Assembly (NCBI GenBank): GCA_937876355.1
Contig: CALFHN010000041.1
Location: 1-64,000, forward strand
DNA from: an uncultured Bacteroidota bacterium
GTDB lineage: Bacteria; Bacteroidota; Rhodothermia; Rhodothermales; UBA10348
Length of the DNA: 64,000 nt
Reading direction: 5' to 3'
The first letter of the stretch is position 1. The number at the start of each line of letters is the position of its first letter. The notes under the pieces were generated by a model, which made no database searches, had not been told where the DNA came from, and saw nothing but the letters and a program-made list of their open reading frames with translations. Below are positions 52,783-62,478 of this stretch, piece by piece. A program made the translations under genes and the position numbers.

Positions 52783-55497
52783 ATGGAAGGTAACTTTTCA
52801 AATCGTGTCAGAGACGTAATTTCGTACAGCCGTGAAGAGGCTATTCGACTCGGGCACGATTATATCGGTACAGAACACCTTCTCCTAGGCATTATTCGGG
52901 AGGGCGAAGGAATTGCAGTAAAAATTCTTCGCAATTTGGGTGCAGACCTTTTCAAGCTTAAAAAGTCAGTGGAGGATACCGTACGTAGTACAGGAGGTAC
53001 GTTAACTGTGGGAAACATCCCGCTGACAAAACAAGCTGAAAAAGTGCTCAAAATTACATATCTCGAAGCAAAACTATACAAAAGTGATGTGATTGGTACG
53101 GAACATCTGCTACTTAGCTTGCTTCGGGATGATGAAAATTTGGCAGCACAAATTCTTCAACAAGGCTTTTCTGTAACCTACGATGCGGTTCGTGCAGAAT
53201 TGGATACCATAATTAGTGGAAAAGCATCTACCTCGCCCGTACTAAGCTCCGAGCAAGGTAGCCCCGGAAAACCTTCTGGACCTGGACGAGCTTCGGGTTC
53301 TAAAGATCGAGGTGGCAAAGTGGAAAAAAGCAAAACACCTGTTCTCGATAACTTTGGTCGAGACCTTACAAATTTGGCCGAAGAAGACAAATTGGACCCG
53401 GTAGTTGGTCGCGAGGCTGAAATTGAACGTGTAGCACAGGTATTGTCACGTCGTAAAAAAAACAACCCTGTTCTAATTGGTGAACCAGGAGTTGGTAAAA
53501 CGGCAATTGCAGAAGGATTGGCTATTAGAATAGTTCAGCGACGCGTTTCTAGAGTCCTTTACGGCAAACGAATTGTAACGCTAGACTTGGCTGCGCTTGT
53601 GGCGGGTACCAAATATAGGGGACAGTTCGAGGAGCGAATGAAGGCCGTAATGAACGAACTGGAAAAAAGCCCGGACGTCATTCTGTTCATTGATGAGCTA
53701 CATACAATTGTGGGAGCTGGTGGTGCTTCTGGAAGCCTTGATGCGTCCAACATGTTTAAGCCAGCCTTAGCTCGCGGAGAAATTCAGTGCATTGGTGCCA
53801 CTACACTGGACGAATACCGTCAGCATATTGAAAAAGACGGCGCGTTGGACAGACGATTCCAGAAGATCATTGTTGATCCTGCTACGCCGGAAGAGACCAT
53901 TGAAATTCTCAATAACATTAAGGACAAATACGAACAACATCACAACGTTCGTTATACAGATGACGCCATAAAGCTCACTGTAAAAATGTCCGTAAGGTAC
54001 ATTTCTGAACGGTTTTTGCCGGACAAGGCTATTGACGTCATGGATGAAGCCGGTGCTCGGGTTCATTTGAAAAACATCAAGGTCCCGGATGAAATCGTCA
54101 AGCTAGAAACGGACGTTGAAGCCGTTCGAGAAGAAAAAAACCGAGTCGTTAAGAGCCAAAAATTTGAAGAAGCTGCCCGTTTAAGAGACAAGGAGAAAAA
54201 ACTTCTTGAGGATCTTGAGACAGCAAAAAAGACCTGGGAAGACAAATCTGAGAGCGAAATCTATGACGTAACGGATCAGGATATCGCCGAAGTGGTCGCC
54301 ATGATGACGGGCGTCCCCGTCGACAAAATCTCAGAACCAGAAACCCGAAAATTGCTTCACATGGATGTGGAGCTTCAAGGTCAGGTCATTGGGCAAAACG
54401 ATGCTATTTCAAAGTTGTCAAAGGCAATCAGGCGAACAAGAGCCGGCCTAAAAGACCCCAAACGCCCGATCGGTTCGTTCATATTCCTAGGCCCCACCGG
54501 TGTTGGGAAAACTGAGTTGGCAAAAAAACTCACTCAATACTTATTCGATTCTCAAGACTCGCTTATCAGAATTGATATGAGTGAGTACATGGAGAAATTT
54601 TCAGTTTCGCGATTGGTTGGGGCGCCTCCTGGATATGTCGGTTACGAAGAAGGTGGTCAGCTCACGGAAAAAGTGCGTAGGAAGCCCTATTCAGTCGTTC
54701 TTCTAGATGAAATTGAGAAAGCGCATCCAGATGTTTTTAACATCTTGCTTCAAGTTTTAGACGATGGTTTATTGACTGATGGCCTAGGCCGTAAGATCGA
54801 TTTTCGCAATACAATTATCATCATGACGTCGAATATTGGCGCCCGAGATATCAAAAATCTTGGAAAAGGTATTGGGTTCTCTCATTCTGATCAGGAATTT
54901 AATTATCAGGCGATGAAGTCGACCGTGGAAGATGCTCTTAAGCGAGTATTTAATCCCGAGTTTTTGAATCGAATTGACGATGTGATTGTTTTTCACCCGT
55001 TGGATAAATCACATATTTTAGAAATTATAGACCTAATGGCTGCTGAATTGTTCAGCAGAGCAGCAGATATTGGCGTTACAGTCGAACTGGAACATACTGC
55101 CAAGAAGTTTTTGGTGGAAAAAGGCTACGATGCCAAATTTGGAGCACGCCCACTGCGCAGGGCTCTCCAAAAATATGTCGAAGATCCAATGTCAGAGGCT
55201 ATTCTTGGGCACGACCTAGGAGACAATGACACTCTTGTGATCTCATATGATGAGAAAAAAGACACGGGTGAACTTTCCTTCCGGAAAAAAGCCACTAAAA
55301 AGAAACGTTCGGCCAAGAAAAGCGATGATGCGGACGATTCTGGTGCAAAGTCTGATGACACAGTAACGAAGGAGCCCTCTAAGGCTTCCGAACCATCGGA
55401 TGATGCTGCAGATTCGACCGACAAACCCGTGGCCAAAACCAATGGAAAAGACAAAGTAGAATCGGGTGAACCTGATGTGGATCAGAAAGCTGACTGA
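52783..55497 (+). CDS. clpC: ATP-dependent Clp protease ATP-binding subunit ClpC
   Basis: Clp N-domain, two AAA+ modules ([29 protein letters not shown]), UVR-like linker, plus long charged C-terminal tail. Confidence 0.95.
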   Translation: MEGNFSNRVRDVISYSREEAIRLGHDYIGTEHLLLGIIREGEGIAVKILRNLGADLFKLKKSVEDTVRSTGGTLTVGNIPLTKQAEKVLKITYLEAKLYKSDVIGTEHLLLSLLRDDENLAAQILQQGFSVTYDAVRAELDTIISGKASTSPVLSSEQGSPGKPSGPGRASGSKDRGGKVEKSKTPVLDNFGRDLTNLAEEDKLDPVVGREAEIERVAQVLSRRKKNNPVLIGEPGVGKTAIAEGLAIRIVQRRVSRVLYGKRIVTLDLAALVAGTKYRGQFEERMKAVMNELEKSPDVILFIDELHTIVGAGGASGSLDASNMFKPALARGEIQCIGATTLDEYRQHIEKDGALDRRFQKIIVDPATPEETIEILNNIKDKYEQHHNVRYTDDAIKLTVKMSVRYISERFLPDKAIDVMDEAGARVHLKNIKVPDEIVKLETDVEAVREEKNRVVKSQKFEEAARLRDKEKKLLEDLETAKKTWEDKSESEIYDVTDQDIAEVVAMMTGVPVDKISEPETRKLLHMDVELQGQVIGQNDAISKLSKAIRRTRAGLKDPKRPIGSFIFLGPTGVGKTELAKKLTQYLFDSQDSLIRIDMSEYMEKFSVSRLVGAPPGYVGYEEGGQLTEKVRRKPYSVVLLDEIEKAHPDVFNILLQVLDDGLLTDGLGRKIDFRNTIIIMTSNIGARDIKNLGKGIGFSHSDQEFNYQAMKSTVEDALKRVFNPEFLNRIDDVIVFHPLDKSHILEIIDLMAAELFSRAADIGVTVELEHTAKKFLVEKGYDAKFGARPLRRALQKYVEDPMSEAILGHDLGDNDTLVISYDEKKDTGELSFRKKATKKKRSAKKSDDADDSGAKSDDTVTKEPSKASEPSDDAADSTDKPVAKTNGKDKVESGEPDVDQKAD

Positions 55498-55502
55498 TGG
55501 GG

Positions 55503-55581
55503 CCAGCGTCCTGTTAACCCAAGCGCAATTAACGCAACGTCCTGTTAACGCAACGTCCTGTTAACCCAGGGTCCAATTAAC
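55503..55581. repeat. Five-copy 15-16 bp tandem repeat between clpC and fixX, overlapping the fixX 3' end
   Basis: ccagcgtcctgttaac | ccaagcgcaattaac | gcaacgtcctgttaac | gcaacgtcctgttaac | ccagggtccaattaac. Confidence 0.9.
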
Positions 55582-55881
55582 GCCTTTCCCCTCTTCAGGG
55601 TGAGGGTAGTTCCAAGTCACAGCGCCTTGGTCGCAGGCGTACATACACGTCCCGCACTCGATGCAGTCTTCGTATTGAAAATGTACCAATCCTGCATCGT
55701 CCAGCGTGAAACACTTGGCGGGGCATAGTCTTGTGGTACATTTGTGAGTGCATACTGAATTACATATAGACGTATCCACTTCTATGTGAGCCTTCGAGTC
55801 AGTTCGTCCTTGGTTTCTGAAACTTACCATTCCTAGGCGCTCAGAAACCGACAATTCTCCCTTCTTTTTCATGTCGCTCAT
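55561..55881 (-). CDS. fixX: Ferredoxin-like protein of the EtfABCX (FixX) type
   Basis: CNSVCTHKCTTRLCPAKCFTLDDAGLVHFQYEDCIECGTCMYACDQGAVTWNYP; directly follows fixC. Confidence 0.9.
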   Translation of the reverse strand: MSDMKKKGELSVSERLGMVSFRNQGRTDSKAHIEVDTSICNSVCTHKCTTRLCPAKCFTLDDAGLVHFQYEDCIECGTCMYACDQGAVTWNYPHPEEGKGVNWTLG

Positions 55882-57200
55882 AATGCTCTTGCCCCTTTAA
55901 TACCAAGCTTCACCAGGTCCCAATACGAAGCGTTTCGTTTAATGGCGGCGTGCATCATTTTGGATGCCTTTGGTGTTGGCTCGCCTGATATACTGAAAAA
56001 CTGTCTCCCAAAATCACAAATCATGTTGGGAATTGGACCAAACATTTCAGGCTGATGGAGTAAGTGAACTGCATCTTGAAACGTTCGCATATCTTTCAAT
56101 ACGTAACTGTTTTCAAGCGCCAATCTGTAGTTTTTGAGCATTTCTGAAGAGAAATCGTTAGCCTTTTTCGCTTCAAGAACGGTCTCTCCTGCCAGAATGC
56201 CGCTTCGCATCGCGAAATCCATGCCCTGAATTGCTTTGCCCGCATTCAATAACAAATGAGCTGCCTCTCCTGCGATGAGCACACCATCGGCGTATAATTC
56301 TGAGGGGAGCGATCGAATGTCGCCAGTCGATACAGCGTGTGCTGAATATTCGACCGTTTCCGAGCCATAAATCATGTCGGCGACCGACGGATGAGCCTTG
56401 AACGTGTTCAGTATATCGTATGGCGTTTTCCCACTTTGCTTGAGGTCTTTTAATCCCAAAACCAATCCCAGCGAAATGGAGTCCCTGTTGGTATACAAAA
56501 AGCCACCGCCTTCTACCCCATCTGAACAAAATCCTACAAATTCATTGGTCAAACCAGATCGCCCCCGTAGCTGAAATCGATCTTCTAGTTTCGCCTTATC
56601 AAGACGCAGCACCTCCTTGATGCCAATCGCCATGTGATCTACAGGCACATACTCCTTTTCCAAGCCGATTTGACGGGTTAGGAGATTATTAACCCCTTCA
56701 GCTAAAATCACGGAATCGGCGAAAAACCGCTCTTCACCTGCCCTAATTCCTACAATTTTGCCATTTTCCGAAAGTACTTCGTCTACCAAAATATCAGTCG
56801 CCAAGAACGACTCATCTGGATACGCGCTTGCCTCGATGGCCAATTGAACTTTTCCCGCCAGCCACTCATCAAATATCGCTCTGAGAACGGTTACGCCAGT
56901 GTAGGGCACGTCATCAAAATGGGACGATTTAAAATCGACGCTAAATGCTGATTGTTCGTCCATAAAGGTGAGGCGACGGTGGTTCACAAACCTCTCGAAT
57001 CCTCCCTCCTCGTTCCAATATTCTGGTACTAATTTGGCCAGATCGTTTCCCCATAAAACACCACCTGAAACGTTTTTGGCGCCACAAAACGTTCCACGCT
57101 CAATCAATAGAATCTTGGCGTTTCCACGAGCAAGAGTCATCGCAGCACTGAGGCCCGCAATACCCCCTCCGACAATGATTACATCAAATTTCTCTTCCAT
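55878..57200 (-). CDS. fixC: FAD-dependent oxidoreductase FixC / EtfC (ETF:quinone oxidoreductase family)
   Basis: FDVIIVGGGIAGLSAAMTLARGNAKILLIERG; GVLIAGEAAHLLLNAGKAIQGMDFAMRSGILAGETV. Confidence 0.9.
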   Translation of the reverse strand: MEEKFDVIIVGGGIAGLSAAMTLARGNAKILLIERGTFCGAKNVSGGVLWGNDLAKLVPEYWNEEGGFERFVNHRRLTFMDEQSAFSVDFKSSHFDDVPYTGVTVLRAIFDEWLAGKVQLAIEASAYPDESFLATDILVDEVLSENGKIVGIRAGEERFFADSVILAEGVNNLLTRQIGLEKEYVPVDHMAIGIKEVLRLDKAKLEDRFQLRGRSGLTNEFVGFCSDGVEGGGFLYTNRDSISLGLVLGLKDLKQSGKTPYDILNTFKAHPSVADMIYGSETVEYSAHAVSTGDIRSLPSELYADGVLIAGEAAHLLLNAGKAIQGMDFAMRSGILAGETVLEAKKANDFSSEMLKNYRLALENSYVLKDMRTFQDAVHLLHQPEMFGPIPNMICDFGRQFFSISGEPTPKASKMMHAAIKRNASYWDLVKLGIKGARAL

Positions 57201-57219
57201 TACGCTTTGATGGACAAGG

Positions 57220-58200
57220 TTAAGAAAGGATTTTTTTCAGCTCAGCGTTCAGAATAGGCAGTATTTTAAAACAATCGCCTACTAAACCATACGTTGCCAC
57301 GTCAAAAATCGGAGCATCAGCATCTTTATTGATCGCGACGATAATTCTGGAATTGGACATTCCAGCCACGTGCTGAATAGCGCCTGAGATTCCAATTGCA
57401 AAATAGAGTTCCGGCGATACTACTTTTCCTGTCTGACCGATTTGTGCGGTGGCCGGAAACAATCCCGTTTCCACGACGGCCCGAGACGCACCAATGGCCG
57501 CACCAGTTATCGAGGCAAGCTCGTCAATTAGCGCCTTACCAGTAGCATCCTTTACTCCCCTCCCCGCAGCAACTACGACTTTCGCTTCTGTCAAATCGAC
57601 AGCTTCGCCAGTGGTAGTTACAATTTCGCGAAGAGTTGCCGAAAGCGTAGAAACGTCAAATTCAAACGGCACTTCCACAATTTCGCATGACGTTTCCGAT
57701 TCACTTCTGATGGCTTCGTAGGACCCCGACCGAAGGGAGACGAACACTAACGGATTGCTACTCTGTGTAGATGCCATCATTTTTGCCGCCATAACTGGGC
57801 GTTCGCATAGTACGTGGTCGCCAGAAATCTCAAATGAGGCTACATCTGGAAGGGCTGCGGCGTCCATTCTTATAGCAAGTGCCCCAATAATATCCTTGAC
57901 CGACTCTGTTGAAGCAGCTACCACCAATCTGGGTTTTACGAGCTCAACTACAGAGGCTATACCAGCAATCAGCGGAGGGTTGAGGTGGGAATCAAAAATC
58001 CGATTTGACACGCAGAACACTTTGGTTGCTCCATAATGAACTGCGTCAATGGCCAATGAAAGGGCATTGGAGTGCAGCACAACGCCAATAACTTCACGTT
58101 TTTCTGCTTTCCCCAAGGCAGAGGCCCTGGACAATGCTTCTAGCGAGCTACGTTTTACTCGGCCATCTTGGACCGATAGAATGACAAGAATACTACTCAT
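57220..58200 (-). CDS. etfA: Electron transfer flavoprotein alpha subunit
   Basis: VVAAGRGVKDATGKALIDELASITGAAIGASRAVVETGLFPATAQIGQTGKVVSPELYFAIGISGAIQHVAGM. Confidence 0.94.
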   Translation of the reverse strand: MSSILVILSVQDGRVKRSSLEALSRASALGKAEKREVIGVVLHSNALSLAIDAVHYGATKVFCVSNRIFDSHLNPPLIAGIASVVELVKPRLVVAASTESVKDIIGALAIRMDAAALPDVASFEISGDHVLCERPVMAAKMMASTQSSNPLVFVSLRSGSYEAIRSESETSCEIVEVPFEFDVSTLSATLREIVTTTGEAVDLTEAKVVVAAGRGVKDATGKALIDELASITGAAIGASRAVVETGLFPATAQIGQTGKVVSPELYFAIGISGAIQHVAGMSNSRIIVAINKDADAPIFDVATYGLVGDCFKILPILNAELKKILS

Positions 58201-58291
58201 TATTACAGCTTTGATGAATCTAGATGACCATTTTGAAATACTTGTTTACTATCAATCATCGAGATCAAACATGGATAAACTAACTGTGATC

Positions 58292-59014
58292 TTAAAGCAC
58301 CCCAGCTTCTGCTTGAAGCTTATCGAGAAGCAGAGCTACAATCTCTTCAGGTTCTCCTTCGAACTTAATTCCAGCTTCCCGCGCAGAAGGCGGAAAAGTT
58401 CTTGTCACAACGGTACGCGTAATTCCTGGGGCACCTTGAGTTGTAGTAATGACGGTCCGTTTTGCTCCCATAATACCTTTTAAAGAAGGAATACGTGGGT
58501 TGTTCATGTCGTTCGAACACGTTACCAGACAAGGAGTTATCATTTCCAGCATTTCCTGCCCTGTATCTCCTTGGCGCGTTACCTCCAGGATATTTTCAAC
58601 CGCTCTCATACCGACGGCATTGGTAGCAAAAGGCAGGCCTAACAATTCTGCCAGCATTCCACCAGCCAAACCAGCGTCCGAATCTTGAGATTGTTTACCC
58701 GTAAGGATCACATCGTATTTATGCCCTTTAAGATGCGCGGCAAGAAGATTTGACACCGCAAAAGAATCAAGGGCAGCAATTTCATCTACAACAATATGCG
58801 TTGCATTGGTTGCCCCCATTGCAAGTGCTTTTCGTATGGTTTCCGTAGCGGAAGATGGACCAATCAAAATCAAATCAATGCTGTCTGCATTGTTTGCATT
58901 AATCACGAGTGCCTCTTCCACTGCTGAGGCATCGTAAGCATTTAAAACCATCCTTCCCGTTTGAACGGAAGCTTGGACGTCAGGGACCTGTTTAATACAC
59001 ACGCAGAAATTCAT
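58292..59014 (-). CDS. etfB: Electron transfer flavoprotein beta subunit
   Basis: MNFCVCIKQVPDVQA; GKQSQDSDAGLAGGMLAELLGLPFATNAVGM; PRIPSLKGIMGAKR. Confidence 0.94.
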   Translation of the reverse strand: MNFCVCIKQVPDVQASVQTGRMVLNAYDASAVEEALVINANNADSIDLILIGPSSATETIRKALAMGATNATHIVVDEIAALDSFAVSNLLAAHLKGHKYDVILTGKQSQDSDAGLAGGMLAELLGLPFATNAVGMRAVENILEVTRQGDTGQEMLEMITPCLVTCSNDMNNPRIPSLKGIMGAKRTVITTTQGAPGITRTVVTRTFPPSAREAGIKFEGEPEEIVALLLDKLQAEAGVL

Positions 59015-59122
59015 CGTGCGGTACACTCTTTTTACTATCTTATCGGAGGCCGTGGAGAAGGCCTAAAAGTACGACTTACGACGAGTCCATCAAACCGATA
59101 TCCACTTCTGATCAGGTAATCC

Positions 59123-59632
59123 ATGCACGTTTCAGGCATTCTTCGCCGTTTCTCTCTCGTCACGTGTTTCGTGATGTTATTTGCCATACCGGCAACTGCA
59201 CAGCTGGCCAATGCCCGGTTTGGCGTGGGCTTTAACACCCTGTTGAGCAGCGAAGACGGATTTGGGCTGGGCTTTCGCGGAAGAATATCTTCAGCTATCA
59301 ACGCCGATCTTTCAGTGGCGCTCGATTTAGGCATTTCGGGATTTATTTTGAATGGTCGAGACGACGCTACCTATATCGTGGATCCACAGGCATCACTAAT
59401 TGTGACCATGCCAGGCGTGGATAGCGCATCTTATCTAATCGGAGGATTCGGTGCATATATCAATACTTCTGGAGATAACAAGGTATTGGAAGGTCCTACT
59501 ATCCATTTTGGAATCGGATGGGTCAGGCCATTAAGGGAATCCGTGCTTTTTTATGAAATTGATCCTGCGCTAGTCATAGGTAAAAACGATGTTGGTGTCG
59601 CCATTCCTTTTAGAATAGGTATCATATTTTAG
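59123..59632 (+). CDS. Hypothetical exported beta-rich protein
   Basis: Signal peptide LVTCFVMLFAIPATAQLA; glycine-rich beta-barrel-like pattern. Confidence 0.55.
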   Translation: MHVSGILRRFSLVTCFVMLFAIPATAQLANARFGVGFNTLLSSEDGFGLGFRGRISSAINADLSVALDLGISGFILNGRDDATYIVDPQASLIVTMPGVDSASYLIGGFGAYINTSGDNKVLEGPTIHFGIGWVRPLRESVLFYEIDPALVIGKNDVGVAIPFRIGIIF

Positions 59633-59740
59633 GCCATGACTTCTTCAATAAGCTGGCGATTTCTGCCTGCTGCCTTTATTAGAACCGCTGCGTTTATTAG
59701 AAACTGAGCCTTTCCCACCATTTATTACTACTCCTACCAA

Positions 59741-60898
59741 GTGGCCGGACTTTACATCCACGTTCCTTTTTGCTCTCAGCGCTGCACGTATTGCGACTTT
59801 TATTTCGTCACGACTAATAAATCGCACGTTGGCTTCGTAGAAGCACTTTGCCGCGAAATTGAAATTCAAGGACACAAATACGGCCATTTAGAGCCAATTG
59901 AAACTATCTATTTTGGAGGGGGAACACCCTCGCAACTAAGTCTCGAAAATCTCGAACGGATCATTCAGTCTGTCAACGGACATTTTACTACTACAAGTGT
60001 CCTCGAAACCACCTTTGAAATAAATCCAGAGGATGCAACCCTAGACTATTTGAGAGGGCTTCGAGGATTAAATATTGACCGGTTGTCCATCGGAATTCAG
60101 TCCTTTTTTGATCAGGATCTCAAATTCATGAATCGGGTGCACGATGCGAAACAGGCCAAACAAGTTATTGGAGACGTGAGGAAGGCTGGATTCGACAATT
60201 TTTCTTTGGACTTGATTTTTGGTGTACCTAACCAACCCGAAGAATATTGGTCGGCCAACCTGGATATAGCGCAAGGTTTTGACACCCCTCACATCTCAAC
60301 CTACAATTTGACCATAGAAGAGGCGACTCCACTAGCAAATCTGGTCAAGAGGGGGCTGGTTGTACCCGTCGACGACGACGAATCCATGAATCGGTTCAGC
60401 TTTACCATGGACTACCTCCAAGCAAAGGGTTACGAGCATTATGAAATTTCTAGTTTCGCCAAGCCCGGCCATAGAGCGGTTCACAATCACAAGTATTGGT
60501 CGCATGCCAATTACATCGGTGTAGGTCCATCCGCACATTCATTTTGGTGGAATGGTTTACCCGCGGAACGGTGGTCAAATATTCGCAATCTTCGCCTTTA
60601 CGAAGCGAAGTTGATGCAACACGAAATTCCGATAGACGAAAAAGAGTTTCTATCGCTCGACATGTTGGCAGACGAACATATCATGCTGCGACTGCGAACA
60701 ATTGAAGGCCTAAATCTAAACGAACTGGAAGAACGTTACGGCGTTGACCTTTTTTCTGAGCGCTTGCAAGCGCTTGCCGACCTCGAAGAAGGTGGCTTTA
60801 TACATCCTATTAAAAATCAGATTGTCCGCCTTACGGACCTCGGAAAAACTGTATGCAATACCGTCACGGCAACATTATTACCCGCGGACGTTTCCTGA
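59741..60898 (+). CDS. hemW: Radical SAM HemW (HemN-like) family protein
   Basis: GLYIHVPFCSQRCTYCDFYF (CxxxCxxC), ETIYFGGGTPSQLSLENLERII, GIQSFFD, YNLTIEEATPL. Confidence 0.94.
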   Translation: MAGLYIHVPFCSQRCTYCDFYFVTTNKSHVGFVEALCREIEIQGHKYGHLEPIETIYFGGGTPSQLSLENLERIIQSVNGHFTTTSVLETTFEINPEDATLDYLRGLRGLNIDRLSIGIQSFFDQDLKFMNRVHDAKQAKQVIGDVRKAGFDNFSLDLIFGVPNQPEEYWSANLDIAQGFDTPHISTYNLTIEEATPLANLVKRGLVVPVDDDESMNRFSFTMDYLQAKGYEHYEISSFAKPGHRAVHNHKYWSHANYIGVGPSAHSFWWNGLPAERWSNIRNLRLYEAKLMQHEIPIDEKEFLSLDMLADEHIMLRLRTIEGLNLNELEERYGVDLFSERLQALADLEEGGFIHPIKNQIVRLTDLGKTVCNTVTATLLPADVS

Positions 60899-61365
60899 TT
60901 TTGATCGCCGCTATGTCTTTCGTTGGCTGTTCTAAGTCGGATGAACCTAATCCAGCTCTGGCAGCAGACATTGAGTTCAGGGCCGATGGCGTATTGGATT
61001 TTTTCCACCCTGATAGTTCACTTGTTGCTCGGATTGCCATCGAAATTGCAGAATCTGGGGCGGATCAAGCGACTGGATTGATGTATCGACGATCTTTACC
61101 TGACCGCGGCGGCATGTTATTCATCGATCAGACACCTAGCATGCGCTCCTTTTGGATGAAAAACACTGCTTTGTCGCTTGATATTATCTTTCTCGAAGAG
61201 AATGGTGATATCGTCAATATTGTAAAAAATACAACTCCGTATTCAGAAGCGTTTATTTTGTCGACCGAACCTGCACAATATGTGGTTGAAGTTCGGGCCG
61301 GATTTACCGATAGATATCACATTTCAGAAGAAGACCACGTCACATGGGAACGCCGATCATTTTAA
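60853..61365 (+). CDS. DUF192 domain lipoprotein (copy 1)
   Basis: Lipobox SFVGCSKS; TGLMYRRSLPDRGGMLFIDQTPSMRSFWMKNTALSLDIIFLEENGDIVNI. Confidence 0.88.
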   Translation: MQYRHGNIITRGRFLILIAAMSFVGCSKSDEPNPALAADIEFRADGVLDFFHPDSSLVARIAIEIAESGADQATGLMYRRSLPDRGGMLFIDQTPSMRSFWMKNTALSLDIIFLEENGDIVNIVKNTTPYSEAFILSTEPAQYVVEVRAGFTDRYHISEEDHVTWERRSF

Positions 61366-61865
61366 TGACCAAATCATATCCTTTTTCTGTCATACTCGCT
61401 CTACTTTTGGCTGGGAATCTGAATGGATGCTCTCCATCAGACAAGCCCACCAACGCTCAGGAAGAAGCATATGTAAACGTTCCTTTCAGATCTGATGGAT
61501 GGCTTACCATTGCCCGCGACGGGCAGATTTTTCAAGACCTGGCTATTGAGATCGCCGAAGACGACTCCAGCCGGACCCGTGGTCTGATGCAACGCGATGC
61601 GCTTCCAGATCAATCAGGTATGCTATTCATTTTCCCTTCAGAAAGTCAACAAGGGTTTTGGATGGCAAATACTCGAATCGCGCTCGATTTAATCTTTATT
61701 CGAAAAGATGGCACTGTACAGAGCGTTGCCAAGTATATCCAGCCCATGCGCACCGAGAGTGTACCCTCTAGAGGACTTGCCCAGTACGTGTTAGAAGTCC
61801 AAGCCGGATTTGTTGATTCTGTCGGACTATTAGAAGGCGATCATATCGAATGGGGAAGAAAGTAA
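61365..61865 (+). CDS. DUF192 domain lipoprotein (copy 2)
   Basis: Lipobox NLNGCSPS; RGLMQRDALPDQSGMLFIFPSESQQGFWMANTRIALDLIFIRKDGTVQSV; start at 61365 gives a TAATG overlap with copy 1. Confidence 0.88.
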   Translation: MTKSYPFSVILALLLAGNLNGCSPSDKPTNAQEEAYVNVPFRSDGWLTIARDGQIFQDLAIEIAEDDSSRTRGLMQRDALPDQSGMLFIFPSESQQGFWMANTRIALDLIFIRKDGTVQSVAKYIQPMRTESVPSRGLAQYVLEVQAGFVDSVGLLEGDHIEWGRK

Positions 61866-61884
61866 TTCATTTCAAAATGAATGC

Positions 61885-62238
61885 TTAAAGGCCAAAACTT
61901 TCTCCGCACGCACAATTCCGAACCGACTGTGGGTTGTCGAAGTGAAAACCTTTGCCTTCCAAACCATCTGTGAAATCCAGTTTCGTGCCCTCGAGATAAG
62001 CAGCACTTCTTGGATCGATGAGCACCTGTACATCATCAATTTGCAACAGTGCATCTGCTTCTTGCCGCGCCGTGTCCCATCCTAACTCATATGCCAATCC
62101 AGAGCACCCGCCTGGCACCACGGCTACCCTTAAGAAGGTAGAAGATAAGTTTACACCTTCTTTTTGAACGGTCTCTTTCAGTTTATTCAGCGCAGAAGCG
62201 CTGATTTCAAGAAGGGGGAGTTCAAGTGTTGTTGACAT
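61885..62238 (-). CDS. A-type iron-sulfur carrier protein (HesB/IscA family)
   Basis: LRVAVVPGGCSGLAYELGWD and C-terminal NCACGESF; divergent from sufB. Confidence 0.93.
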   Translation of the reverse strand: MSTTLELPLLEISASALNKLKETVQKEGVNLSSTFLRVAVVPGGCSGLAYELGWDTARQEADALLQIDDVQVLIDPRSAAYLEGTKLDFTDGLEGKGFHFDNPQSVRNCACGESFGL

Positions 62239-62478
62239 AATTTTCCGAGGTTGTCGGATTTTGATCGATAAAACCGAAGATATCCAACGATTTTGCGGCG
62301 CCCGGTTCCCAAAAAATGTCAATTCTAGTGCTGAAGATGTGAAGAAGCCATCATTTCTGGTGCATTCAGGAAACTAAATCCGAACTTTTCCTTATTTAGA
62401 CTCATTCCAATTAAGCAGAACCTAACTGCGTATTTGGCCATTTCAGGCCGATTTGCGTAGTGGTACCACCGAACATTT

